Below are positions 25,232 to 34,284 of a DNA stretch of 64,000 nt, in pieces (the first letter of the stretch is position 1; the number at the start of each line of letters is the position of its first letter). The notes beneath the pieces are model-generated. The model ran no database searches and was not told the origin of the DNA. It saw only the letters and a list, made by a program, of their open reading frames with translations. This DNA is from DATJOJ01 sp035507035 (GTDB lineage: Bacteria; Acidobacteriota; Terriglobia; Terriglobales; Acidobacteriaceae). A program made the translations under genes and the position numbers. The stretch is from assembly GCA_035507035.1 (NCBI GenBank), contig DATJOJ010000007.1, positions 115,504 to 179,503 on the forward strand, in the 5' to 3' direction.

Positions 25232-27262
25232 TTACCACACATGGCACGCATTGGCCGCCACCATCGGCTGCCCGGCTTTACATCCCCACGCCTGCTGGAA
25301 CTCAGGCATATTCTGCACCACGCCATCGACGCGCCACCTGCCGGGCGAATGCGGATTAGTGGTCACCTGCGCACGAGCGTACTCCGGCCGCCGTTTCTCG
25401 CACCACACCCTGGCAAACCCCAAAAAGAATCGCTGTTCGGGCGTATAGCCGTCGATCTTCTGGCCCTCTTTTCCGGTTTTATCGTCAGCGATCATTTGCT
25501 TGAGCGCAGCCAGTGCGATGCGCGCGCCCCCGTTGTCCGCAGTATTTTCGCCGAGTGTCAGCCGACCGTTCAGCTTAAGATCATCCACTGCGGTAAAACC
25601 GCTGTACTCGTCCGCAATGCAGCTGACTCGCTTCTCGAACTCCTTGCCATCGTCGGCCGTCCACCAGTCCCGCAAATTTCCCTGTGGATCGAACTTGCGC
25701 CCCTGATCGTCAAAGCCGTGCGTCAACTCGTGCCCGATCACCACGCCGATGCCGCCGAAGTTGACCGCATCGTCCATGCTTTTATCGAAAAATGGCGGCT
25801 GCAAAATGCCCGCCGGAAAAACAATCTCGTTATAGTTGCTACTGTAATAGGCGTTGACTTCCGGCGGGGTCATCCCCCATTCATTGCGGTCGAGCGGCTT
25901 GCTGATCTTATTGATCTCGCGCTTCGCCTCGAATTCGTTGGCTCGCTCGACATTTCCCATCAGATCGCCGCGGACGATGGTCAACGAACTGTAATCTCTC
26001 CACACATCGGGATATCCGATCTTGTTCCGGATTGCCTGCAGCTTCACTTTAGCTTGCTTTTTAGTCTCCGGGCTCATCCAGGAAAGATCCTGAATATCTT
26101 CGTCTAACGATTTTTCAAGAGCAGCCACCATTTTCAACATTCGTTGCTTGCCCTCGGGGCCAAAGGTTACCTCTACATACTTCTGGCCGAGCGCCTCGCC
26201 CAGAGACTCATCGGTAAGTTCCACGCAGCGCTTCCAGCGCGGCTGGATTTCCTTCTGCCCCGTGAGCGCTTGCCGCATTTTGAAATTCGCATCCACAAAC
26301 GGCTGCGATAACCATGGTGCGGCGCCCCTTAGCACATGCCAGCTCACATAGACCTTCAGACTATCGATCGACTCCGATTCCAGCACTCCATTCACCTGCT
26401 TGAAGAACTCGGGATTCGTGACGTTCAGCTCTGAGAATGCAGGAGTCTTCACGTCCGCGAAGTAACGATCCAGGTAAAAATTCGGCGCCATGCTGACGGC
26501 CGCTTCGCGCGTCATCTTGTGATCGCGGTTCTTGGGGTCGCGCCGCATGGTTCGGTCCATCGAAGCCTTGGCCAATTCTGTTTCGATCCGCAAAACCGTC
26601 TGCGCCGACTCGCTGGCCTGTTGCGGCGACTGTCCCGCCAACGTGTAAACCTGCGTGACATATTCCACCAGATGCTGGCGCATTTCTTTCATGCGTGCGT
26701 CGTCTTTGATGTAGTAGTCGCGGTCCGGCAACGACAATCCGCCCTGATCGATGTAGGCAATCACCTGGTCCGCGTTGTGCATATCGGAGTTGGAATAAAA
26801 ATTGAATAGCGGATTCGGCCCAATCATGTGAACCTGGGCAATGGCATCGATCAGGGCCTCCTTAGTTTGAACCGCTTCGATCCGGTCCAATTCCGGCTTG
26901 AGCGGCTCCAGACCCTTCTCGTTCACCGCTTTTTCATCCATGCAGGAGCTGTAAAGATCGCCAATCTTCTGCTCAACCGGCGTGCGGTTGGGATTGTTGA
27001 CTGAAGCCTTGTCCAGAATGTCACGCAGAGTTACAAGATTGCGCTCATCGAGCTCGGTAAAGCTTACCCACGAACTTCGATCGGCGGGAATTTCGGTGGC
27101 TTTCAGCCAATTTCCGCAAGCGTATTGATAAAAATCGTTACAAGGGTCCAGGCTCTTATCAATGTTGTCCACGCTGAATCCTGGCGCGGGCTGGGAAGCG
27201 GTTTGGCTAAAGGTGAAAGCCGAAACCACCAGCAGAAACGGCAGTAGACGGAAGATGCGCAT
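25232..27262 (-). CDS. M13-family zinc metallopeptidase
   Basis: A 676-residue neprilysin/PepO-type endopeptidase. The ATG at 27262 has GAGG upstream and begins a signal peptide (RIFRLLPFLLVVSAF). The catalytic motif HELTHGFDDQG and the downstream GENTADNGG, which supplies the third zinc ligand, are both intact. The C-terminus ends CHVW, like the CxxW end of neprilysins. It probably degrades oligopeptides outside the cytoplasm. Length is normal for the family. It faces away from thiC, the next gene. Confidence 0.93.
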   Translation of the reverse strand: MRIFRLLPFLLVVSAFTFSQTASQPAPGFSVDNIDKSLDPCNDFYQYACGNWLKATEIPADRSSWVSFTELDERNLVTLRDILDKASVNNPNRTPVEQKIGDLYSSCMDEKAVNEKGLEPLKPELDRIEAVQTKEALIDAIAQVHMIGPNPLFNFYSNSDMHNADQVIAYIDQGGLSLPDRDYYIKDDARMKEMRQHLVEYVTQVYTLAGQSPQQASESAQTVLRIETELAKASMDRTMRRDPKNRDHKMTREAAVSMAPNFYLDRYFADVKTPAFSELNVTNPEFFKQVNGVLESESIDSLKVYVSWHVLRGAAPWLSQPFVDANFKMRQALTGQKEIQPRWKRCVELTDESLGEALGQKYVEVTFGPEGKQRMLKMVAALEKSLDEDIQDLSWMSPETKKQAKVKLQAIRNKIGYPDVWRDYSSLTIVRGDLMGNVERANEFEAKREINKISKPLDRNEWGMTPPEVNAYYSSNYNEIVFPAGILQPPFFDKSMDDAVNFGGIGVVIGHELTHGFDDQGRKFDPQGNLRDWWTADDGKEFEKRVSCIADEYSGFTAVDDLKLNGRLTLGENTADNGGARIALAALKQMIADDKTGKEGQKIDGYTPEQRFFLGFARVWCEKRRPEYARAQVTTNPHSPGRWRVDGVVQNMPEFQQAWGCKAGQPMVAANACHVW

Positions 27263-27399
27263 AGTTTCCTCGCTTATGATCGAACCCGCGATTGTAAGCC
27301 CGACCCAGTTGGACGGACAAGGGAACAAAAAGTAACGCATTGCCAACTCCGGCAATCACCCGTAGCGTGAGAAAATGCGTTTTCGGCTAGCTTGCGGCG

Positions 27400-27405
27400 T
27401 ATAAT
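27400..27405 (+). promoter_or_regulatory. Candidate -10 element for thiC
   Basis: TATAAT 37 bases before the thiC start. The -35 region at the normal spacing is poor. No TPP riboswitch motifs are seen between 27263 and 27442. Confidence 0.35.
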
Positions 27406-27442
27406 TTATCTTTGACAAATTTCATCTCATAAAGGCGGATGC

Positions 27443-28897
27443 ATGCCTTCTTCGAACGGATCTTCGAATCGTAGCAACGGAAATGGTGTTTTCAAGCCTC
27501 GTAGCGAATGGATTACTCGCCGAAAAGCCGACAATCGCGACGGTAATTTCTCGCAAATGCGCTATGCCCGCAAAGGCATCATCACTGAAGAAATGCAGTA
27601 TGTCGCGCAGCGCGAAAAGCTGACCCCCGAACTTGTCCGTGACGAAGTGGCCCGCGGTCGAATGATCATTCCCGCCAACATCAATCATCCAGAACTCGAG
27701 CCGATGTGCATTGGCGTGGCGTCGCTTTGCAAGATCAACTCCAATATTGGAAACTCTGCGGTCAGTTCCGACATTGACGAAGAACTCAAGAAACTGCACA
27801 CCTCTGTTCATTACGGCGCCGACACCGTGATGGATCTTTCGACTGGCGGCAATATTCATGAGATTCGCGAAGCCATTCTCCGCCATTCGCCCGTTCCTAT
27901 CGGTACCGTGCCGATCTACGAAGCCATCGCGAGGGTGAAGCGGTTGGAAGATCTGACGGCTGACGTCATGCTCGAGGTCATCGAAGAACAAGCCGAGCAG
28001 GGCGTCGATTACATGACCATCCACGCCGGCGTTCTAATTCAGTACCTGCCGATGGTCTCGAAGCGCATCACCGGCATTGTGAGCCGTGGCGGCGCAATTC
28101 TCGGGCAGTGGATGGCACATCATCACAAGCAGAATTTTCTCTACGACCGCTTCGAAGACATTTGCAAGATTTTTGCCAAGCACGACGTGTCGTTCTCCCT
28201 GGGCGACGGTCTGCGGCCCGGCTGCATCGCCGACGCGAGCGACGAAGCCCAGTTTGCCGAACTCAAGACTCTCGGCGAGCTAACCAAAATGGCATGGAAC
28301 TACGACGTGCAAGTCATGATCGAAGGGCCCGGCCACATTCCACTCGACAAGATTAAAGAGCAGGTGGATAAGGAAAAAGAACTTTGCTACGAAGCCCCCT
28401 TCTACACGCTTGGCCCGCTCGTGACCGACATCGCTCCTGGCTATGACCACATCACTTCCGCCATTGGAGCCGCCATGATCGGCTGGCATGGCGCTGCCAT
28501 GCTCTGCTACGTGACACCCAAGGAGCACTTGGGTTTGCCGAATGACAAAGACGTGAGAGATGGCATCATCGCCTACAAAATCGCCGCTCACGCCGCCGAT
28601 CTCGCTCGCCACCGTCCCGGAGTTCAGGATCGCGACGACGCCCTCAGCTATGCACGTTATAAGTTCGACTGGGAGAAGCAATTCGAACTATCGCTCGATC
28701 CGGAAACCGCTCGCGCCATGCACGACGAAACCCTGCCCGATGAGCACTACAAAGAAGCGGCTTTCTGCTCCATGTGCGGCCCGAAATTCTGTTCCATGAA
28801 TTATTCGAGCAAAGTGGACGAGTACAACAAAGAAGTCCACGGTCTGGAAAAGAAAGATTACTCAGGGCTGGTGGAGAAGCTGGTGAAGATCGGATAA
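27443..28897 (+). CDS. thiC: Phosphomethylpyrimidine synthase ThiC
   Basis: A 484-residue radical-SAM enzyme that converts aminoimidazole ribotide to hydroxymethylpyrimidine phosphate for thiamine. Conserved blocks include NINHPELEPMCIG, GADTVMDLSTGGNIH and EGPGHIPLDKI, and the C-terminal [4Fe-4S] motif CSMCGPKFC (near residue 449). It is the short form lacking the extra N-terminal domain of enterobacterial ThiC. It appears to be transcribed alone; no other thiamine genes are in the window. A TPP riboswitch, frequent upstream of thiC, is not visible. Confidence 0.96.
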   Translation: MPSSNGSSNRSNGNGVFKPRSEWITRRKADNRDGNFSQMRYARKGIITEEMQYVAQREKLTPELVRDEVARGRMIIPANINHPELEPMCIGVASLCKINSNIGNSAVSSDIDEELKKLHTSVHYGADTVMDLSTGGNIHEIREAILRHSPVPIGTVPIYEAIARVKRLEDLTADVMLEVIEEQAEQGVDYMTIHAGVLIQYLPMVSKRITGIVSRGGAILGQWMAHHHKQNFLYDRFEDICKIFAKHDVSFSLGDGLRPGCIADASDEAQFAELKTLGELTKMAWNYDVQVMIEGPGHIPLDKIKEQVDKEKELCYEAPFYTLGPLVTDIAPGYDHITSAIGAAMIGWHGAAMLCYVTPKEHLGLPNDKDVRDGIIAYKIAAHAADLARHRPGVQDRDDALSYARYKFDWEKQFELSLDPETARAMHDETLPDEHYKEAAFCSMCGPKFCSMNYSSKVDEYNKEVHGLEKKDYSGLVEKLVKIG

Positions 28898-29054
28898 AAT
28901 GCGTTGACCCGGCGCCCCAGCCCGCCGCTGGGTAGGCAATGACCGTCCCTCACAAGCGCGTCGCTATCGCCTGTACTCTACTCTTCGTCAGCCTGCCCAC
29001 GACTATTCCCACGTGATCCAACATACCGCTGGCGAAGGGCCCGTGGCAAAAATC

Positions 29055-29699
29055 CTACGCTTTAAACTCCGCCACCCCATCCCACACCAACTGCACCGCA
29101 ATCGCCAGTAACAGAAATCCAAAAATGCGATTGATCGCACCCTCCGCCCCAGGCCCTAAGCGTTTCACCATCGGTCCGCCCAGGCACAAGAACAAATAAA
29201 CAACCAATCCCAGCACGACAATCCCGATCACCATCCCTAAATACGCGGTCATGCTGTCGGCGTGTGCCGCAAGCCCCATCACAACTCCGATCGACCCCGG
29301 CCCGGCCAGCATTGGCATCGCCATTGGGGTCATCGAAATGTCCTCTTTCCCGCTGGCTTCCGTCCTTTCCGCGGCGGTCATTCGAGCATTGCCGGTGACC
29401 ATGCTCCACGCCGTGTTCGCCACGATCAGCCCACCCGCAATCCGCAGCACTGGCAGAGAAATTCCAAAGAAAACCAGCACAAACCGGCCAAAGAACAAGA
29501 ACAGGACAAGAATCCCGATCACGTATGCCGCCGTTTTCAGCGCCGTTCGCTTGCGCTCAGGTGCAGGGAAATCCGAGGTCAGCGAGAAAAACAGGGGCAC
29601 GGCGCCAAAGGGATTAAGGATCGGAAACAGCGCGAGAAAAGTCTCCACCGCGGCCGTCGGCAGACTGCGAAGAAAATGCGGCAGTGGGCTCTCCATCAT
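29055..29699 (-). CDS. MarC-family integral membrane protein
   Basis: A 214-residue membrane protein with six predicted helices. FLALFPILNPFGAVPLFF near the N-terminus and the internal MPMLAGPGSIGVVMGLA are signature blocks of the MarC family. The family was once linked to multiple antibiotic resistance, but that role was not confirmed and its function is unknown. Two adjacent ATG codons at the start lack a strong ribosome site. It lies just downstream of the M28 peptidase gene on the same strand. Confidence 0.9.
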   Translation of the reverse strand: MMESPLPHFLRSLPTAAVETFLALFPILNPFGAVPLFFSLTSDFPAPERKRTALKTAAYVIGILVLFLFFGRFVLVFFGISLPVLRIAGGLIVANTAWSMVTGNARMTAAERTEASGKEDISMTPMAMPMLAGPGSIGVVMGLAAHADSMTAYLGMVIGIVVLGLVVYLFLCLGGPMVKRLGPGAEGAINRIFGFLLLAIAVQLVWDGVAEFKA

Positions 29700-29734
29700 T
29701 CGCAGAAAAGATTATCAGGAACCATTCATACCGC

Positions 29735-31897
29735 CTAGCGCCCGCTTTCCAGCGTATTCGCCGCACGCTTCAAAGCCTCCGCAAGCACATCAACTTGCTG
29801 TCGCGTGCGGTCACGATCGCGAGCATCAATCGCGTCATTCACTCCCGGAATCACCACGGCGGCGTATCCCGTGTACTGTCCCGGGGCATAAATCGCGTGC
29901 CGGAACCAGGAACGGCTCGGCAATCCACTCGGTATCAGGAAATCTCGCTCGGTTTGCCGCAAAGCTTCGTTCATCTTTGAAGCATCCCGCGGCGGATTCA
30001 TCTCCCGCCGCAGCATTTTGGTTGCGGCTTGCTCAAAGCGGTTGGCCGCCTGAGTCGCTTCGGAAAAGTCGATTGTCCCATGACCAAAATTTGTCTCCGC
30101 CCTCTTCTTCGCGGCTTCGAGGTAAACCGCAATTTCCTTCCCATATTCCTCATAGTCGTACGGCAAAACATCGGCATCGGCCATGCGCAGCACCTCGAGG
30201 CCAAATATCCGAGCCATCTCCTGCTCATAAGTGAAGTCTGGATCGGCAAATCGCTTGAACCAGTTGAAATTGTCAAAAGCCGAGTGATAAACCCCGTACG
30301 AACCCGACGAAGACACGTCGCTCGCCGGTATTCCGAGATGCTGAAGAAAAACGCTGTAGTCCGAACCGCTGCCCAAATCTCCCACCGGCGCATCCGGGCG
30401 CACCTGCGCGTTCGGAACCCTCCTGCTCTCGAAAATCGACTCGGTTGGTTGCCCCGGCGAAGCGCCTGGCTGATTCTCCCGCATCCAGTTTTCATAGACC
30501 GTGCCACCCTTTGGGCTGGACACCGCTTTGGTGACATCGCGAACAAACTGCTTCAGGTTCGGCACCGCAGAGGCGCCAAATTTCGGTCCCGAGACTGCCG
30601 TGTCGGTGTTGAAATAAGCTACCGCTTTGGCCAGCTCTTTCTCATGCTGCTCGCCCCATTCCGTTGAGCCCATGATTCCTTCTTCTTCCGCGTCCCAGCT
30701 TCCGAATACGATTGTCCGCTTCGGCCTCCATCCCGTCTTCAGCAGTTCGCTGATGCCATGCACGGCTTCAAGCATCGCCGCCGTTCCGCTATTAGGATCT
30801 ACCGCCCCGTACACCCACGCATCGCGATGATTTCCCGCCACCACCCACTCATCCGGCGAGTCCGTGCCTCGCACTCGGCCCATCACGTCCCAAATCGTGT
30901 GCAGCTCGAAGTCCTGCTTGAGATGTAACTTGACTTTCACCGGTCCCGGGCCCAGGTGATACGTAAACGGCAATGCGCCTTGCCAGTCGCGGGGTGAGTC
31001 AGGCCCGCCGAGGTGCTCAAGAATCGGCCATGCGTCGGAATAAGACAACGGAGTCGTCGGAATCTTCGGCATCTGCGCCGATTGATCCGGCGGAATGCGG
31101 TCTTTCTCTGCCAGTGTCGGCACCGAGGCAATTCCGGGCGTTGTGGGATCGCCAGGAAATTCGAACATGTACCCAATCGATCCGCGCTGCACGCCCGTCG
31201 CCGGACGCCACGGGCCCTCGGGATATTTATCCCCGCGCCGCCAACCATCATCTGCGGGATCGGAATACAAGATCAATCCCGCGGCTCCCCGCTCCTGCGC
31301 CAGGAATGCTTTGACTCCGCGAAAATTCTGACCGTAGCGCGCGATCACGATCTTCCCGGCCACGTCGATTTTCAATTCTTTGAGCTTTTGAAAATCCTCC
31401 AGCGTTCCATAGTTCACATACACAACGTCGGCCTCGACATCGCCCGACGGCGACATCGAAGAAAACGGCACTATGATTCGCGGATCGTAAGCCAGCGGAT
31501 CAGCCTCCACCCGCTCCGGCGTCGGTCCATGCATGTGCACATTGGAGGGGGCGGTCACGTCCACGCTGATTTCCACCGGAGAATTGAACCAGACGCGGTA
31601 CTCGTCAATTTCCGTATCCAGCCCGGCAGCGCGAAATTTTTGCGCCACGTAATCTGCAGTCGCTTTATCTTCCGGGCTTCCCGCCACGTGCGGGGCCCTG
31701 GTCAACGTTCTCAGGTGTTCCTCGGCGAGCTTGGCATCTGGCACGGCGAGAAATTTTGTCTCCAGCGTCCCTTCCCTCGCCCAATCGCGAAATCCAAGAA
31801 TCCCTAAGGTGTTTGCTGGTTCCGAGGACTGGCTGCGCTCCGTGGCGACCGCAGCCAATAGAAAAATTGTCAGAATTAATGCCGGAAGAACTTTCAT
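29735..31897 (-). CDS. M28-family glutamate carboxypeptidase II-like peptidase
   Basis: A 720-residue secreted peptidase of the PSMA/transferrin-receptor type. It has a signal peptide (KVLPALILTIFLLAAV), a PA domain insert (about residues 120-290), and the bimetal catalytic core: NHRDAW (His, about 357), DPNSG (bridging Asp, about 367), WDAEEEG (catalytic and ligand Glu), and YHSAFDN (His). A C-terminal dimerisation domain follows. All zinc ligands are present, so it should be active on C-terminal acidic or small residues of peptides. The start has GCAGGAG upstream. Confidence 0.92.
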   Translation of the reverse strand: MKVLPALILTIFLLAAVATERSQSSEPANTLGILGFRDWAREGTLETKFLAVPDAKLAEEHLRTLTRAPHVAGSPEDKATADYVAQKFRAAGLDTEIDEYRVWFNSPVEISVDVTAPSNVHMHGPTPERVEADPLAYDPRIIVPFSSMSPSGDVEADVVYVNYGTLEDFQKLKELKIDVAGKIVIARYGQNFRGVKAFLAQERGAAGLILYSDPADDGWRRGDKYPEGPWRPATGVQRGSIGYMFEFPGDPTTPGIASVPTLAEKDRIPPDQSAQMPKIPTTPLSYSDAWPILEHLGGPDSPRDWQGALPFTYHLGPGPVKVKLHLKQDFELHTIWDVMGRVRGTDSPDEWVVAGNHRDAWVYGAVDPNSGTAAMLEAVHGISELLKTGWRPKRTIVFGSWDAEEEGIMGSTEWGEQHEKELAKAVAYFNTDTAVSGPKFGASAVPNLKQFVRDVTKAVSSPKGGTVYENWMRENQPGASPGQPTESIFESRRVPNAQVRPDAPVGDLGSGSDYSVFLQHLGIPASDVSSSGSYGVYHSAFDNFNWFKRFADPDFTYEQEMARIFGLEVLRMADADVLPYDYEEYGKEIAVYLEAAKKRAETNFGHGTIDFSEATQAANRFEQAATKMLRREMNPPRDASKMNEALRQTERDFLIPSGLPSRSWFRHAIYAPGQYTGYAAVVIPGVNDAIDARDRDRTRQQVDVLAEALKRAANTLESGR

Positions 31898-32029
31898 CGA
31901 ACTCCTGCGACCGTCAGCTTCGAGGATCGAACCATAAAGGCATCATGGTAACGCAATCCGCGCGAATTCGCCGGATCGCGTCGATTTCGCCAGCGCTCTG
32001 AACTCTCATGCATCCGCTAAACTAAACTC

Positions 32030-32794
32030 ATGGCTGTCAAGGACGCGACCCAGCGCTTTTCCTCCCGAGTGGACAACTATGTCCGTTACCGGCCTGGTTA
32101 TCCGAAAGAAGTAATCGAATTACTCGAACGCGATTGTGCGCTTACCGCAGCTTCCGTCATCGCCGATATTGCTTCCGGCACGGGCATTTTTACCCGCTTG
32201 CTCCTGGAAAACGGCAACCATGTATTCGGCGTCGAGCCCAATGCGGACATGCGCCGGGCCGGCGAGGAATTCTTATCGAGCTATCCCAATTTCTCCAGCG
32301 TTGCCGGAACCGCCGAAGCCACGACGCTAGCCAACGCCAGTGTAGATTTCGTGACTGCCGCTCAGGCCGCGCACTGGTTCGATCGCGAAAAAGCCCGCCG
32401 CGAATTTATGCGCATCCTCAAACCGCAAGGCTGGACGGTCTTGATCTGGAACGAACGTCAAACGGACTCCACCGCCTTCCTGCGGGATTATGAGGCCCTG
32501 TTGCTGAAGTACGGCACTGATTATCAGGAAGTCCGCCACGAGCGCACTACCGACGAGATCGCAGATTTCTTTGCGCCATCGGAGTTCCGCACACAGACGT
32601 TTGAAAACGATCAGGAGTGCGATTACTCAGGACTCGAAGGGCGTTTGTTGTCATCTTCCTATACCCCCGGGCCAGACCACTCGAGTTACCAGCCCATGCT
32701 GCGGGAGTTGCGCCGAATTTTCGAGCTGCATCAGCATGGCGGCCAGGTGGTGCTGAGGTATGACACGCGGGTGTTCTTCGGACAGCTGGCCTAA
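32030..32794 (+). CDS. Class I SAM-dependent methyltransferase
   Basis: A 254-residue methyltransferase. The SAM-binding motif I reads IADIASGTGIFTRLL and motif II GVEPNADM; the N-terminal FSSRVDNYVRYRPGYP is typical of the Methyltransf_11 group that includes many small-molecule enzymes. Motif post-I FVTAAQAAHWFD is also seen. Substrate unknown; no operon partner. Confidence 0.85.
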   Translation: MAVKDATQRFSSRVDNYVRYRPGYPKEVIELLERDCALTAASVIADIASGTGIFTRLLLENGNHVFGVEPNADMRRAGEEFLSSYPNFSSVAGTAEATTLANASVDFVTAAQAAHWFDREKARREFMRILKPQGWTVLIWNERQTDSTAFLRDYEALLLKYGTDYQEVRHERTTDEIADFFAPSEFRTQTFENDQECDYSGLEGRLLSSSYTPGPDHSSYQPMLRELRRIFELHQHGGQVVLRYDTRVFFGQLA

Positions 32795-32842
32795 GACATA
32801 GACACTGCGATTCTCTGTGCTCTCTGTGTTGAAGGTTTTTCT

Positions 32843-33547
32843 CTACCCGCCCGCCTTTATCTCTACCGCCTTCCCGTCCCGGTACGTAATTCTTAGCGGC
32901 TTGCCGCCGTTAGGATAATTGACAACCTTCGTTTCTCCGCTGCCCGCTTCCGGTACGCCCATGCCGATCGCAAAATCGGCTTGCAGCTCATTCATGCCAG
33001 GCTGTACTTCATGTTTGTCGATCGCCTGCCACACCTCGGCCGGCCAGTGTTTATAGAGCTCATGTGGATCCTGGATGTACAGCATCTCATCGGAGTAAAT
33101 CTGATAATTTCCATCCTTCAGCGACCCGATGGGAAAGGCATACTCCTTGCCCTGATCCTTGATCACCGCCATCACTTGCTTCTGTTCCGGCGCCCCAGGC
33201 GTTACATCGAGCACAACGTCCTTGATATGCAGCTCCTGAATTGGCAGCAACTGTCCGGCTTCATGCGAAAAATCGGTGCGATGATCGCGATACGGATACA
33301 GGCTGTAGCGGTAACCCTCCTTCACCCAAACCGGCTGTTGCGTGAGTTGCTTAGCCGATTTCAGATCGTACGGATACAGCTTCTTGGGAATTACGTAGTA
33401 GTCCGGATTCAGCGGCGGCGCCGATTTCACCGCCGTCTCAGACTCCGTCTTGTGTCGCTCGTAAAAAATGTACCCAGTGCGAACCGCTGCCACTGCAATC
33501 GCCACCGCCAGCACCAACTGGATTTTCTGCCTGGTCTCGTCGGTCAT
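32843..33547 (-). CDS. Hypothetical membrane-anchored protein
   Basis: A 234-residue protein with one N-terminal hydrophobic helix (about residues 8-28, IQLVLAVAIAVAAVRTGYIF) and a soluble, mainly beta-rich remainder that would lie outside the cytoplasm. I recognise no named domain. It contains repeated tyrosines in YRYSLYPYRDH and ends in a lysine-glycine tail. It is divergent from the SufT-like gene and about 50 bases away. Conservation among acidobacteria is likely but cannot be checked here. Confidence 0.65.
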   Translation of the reverse strand: MTDETRQKIQLVLAVAIAVAAVRTGYIFYERHKTESETAVKSAPPLNPDYYVIPKKLYPYDLKSAKQLTQQPVWVKEGYRYSLYPYRDHRTDFSHEAGQLLPIQELHIKDVVLDVTPGAPEQKQVMAVIKDQGKEYAFPIGSLKDGNYQIYSDEMLYIQDPHELYKHWPAEVWQAIDKHEVQPGMNELQADFAIGMGVPEAGSGETKVVNYPNGGKPLRITYRDGKAVEIKAGG

Positions 33548-33596
33548 GAAATGAAGTCTACGCTTCCGTGAGGTAAAATCTTAGCTGGAGAGCCGC

Positions 33597-33929
33597 ATGC
33601 CCGCAGTCACCCAAGATGAAGTTTTTAGCGCTCTGAAGCAATGTTATGATCCGGAGATTCCTGTCAACATCGTTGACCTGGGATTGATTTACGGCGTGCG
33701 CTTTGAGCCCATCGCCGACGCTCAGGAAAAAGAGCAGCAGGACGTAACTGTCGACATGACGCTCACGGCGCAGGGCTGCCCGGCCCACGTGATGATCGGA
33801 GAGCAAGTAAAATCGCGGCTGGAGCAGTTGCCCGGTATCCGCACCGCCAAGGTCAACGTGGTCTGGAATCCGCCCTGGACGCCCGATCGCATCAGCCCCG
33901 AAGCCCGTAAGCAGCTCGGGATCGAGTAG
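33597..33929 (+). CDS. SufT-like MIP18 (DUF59) Fe-S assembly factor
   Basis: A 110-residue protein of the MIP18/DUF59 family. It shows YDPEIPVNIVDLGLIYGV, which is diagnostic, then TLTAQGCPAHVMI with the conserved cysteine, and ends with VNVVWNPPWTPDRIS. Family members such as SufT and PaaD act in Fe-S cluster maturation. The gene is alone here, without the SUF operon, so its exact target is unknown. Start ATG has a GAG-like site nearby. Confidence 0.9.
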   Translation: MPAVTQDEVFSALKQCYDPEIPVNIVDLGLIYGVRFEPIADAQEKEQQDVTVDMTLTAQGCPAHVMIGEQVKSRLEQLPGIRTAKVNVVWNPPWTPDRISPEARKQLGIE

Positions 33930-34208
33930 CTAGCCCTCGACCAGGCTCTCATACCAGGACGAGCCTCGCTGCGCTGCCACAGCTAAGCGCTCGCCCAAGC
34001 GAGAAACTGTCTCCAGGTAATAAGTCCCCTGCTCAACGTACCGCGGCAACTGACGGCGAAATTCCTCGAACTGCTCCGGATACTCCGAGGCCAATGTCGC
34101 CAGACCAATTCCCGCCAAAATCACACCCGCTCCCGGCTTCCCTTTCAGAAACATAACCGCCGCAGCTCCGGCCGATCCGCCTAAAAGCACCCGCTTCCAC
34201 GATGGCAT
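33930..34208 (-). CDS. Hypothetical small membrane-associated protein
   Basis: A 92-residue protein from the ATG at 34208, which has GGAGG five bases upstream; an in-frame start seven codons earlier lacks this. A glycine/alanine-rich hydrophobic region (about residues 8-38) precedes an amphipathic charged part (EFRRQLPRYVEQGTYYLE). No family recognised. The stop abuts the SufT-like gene end (convergent, no spacer). Confidence 0.6.
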   Translation of the reverse strand: MPSWKRVLLGGSAGAAAVMFLKGKPGAGVILAGIGLATLASEYPEQFEEFRRQLPRYVEQGTYYLETVSRLGERLAVAAQRGSSWYESLVEG

Positions 34209-34284
34209 TCCGTCCTCCGACCAAATCAAATTGATTTTAGTGCAGCTTCGCTTACACTGCTTGCACTCTGTTCGGAGGAATCTG

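Noticed and set aside
27263..27442. TPP riboswitch expected upstream of thiC
   Set aside because: None of the conserved TPP aptamer segments (CTGAGA, ACCTGAT-like) was found; only a possible TATAAT is present.
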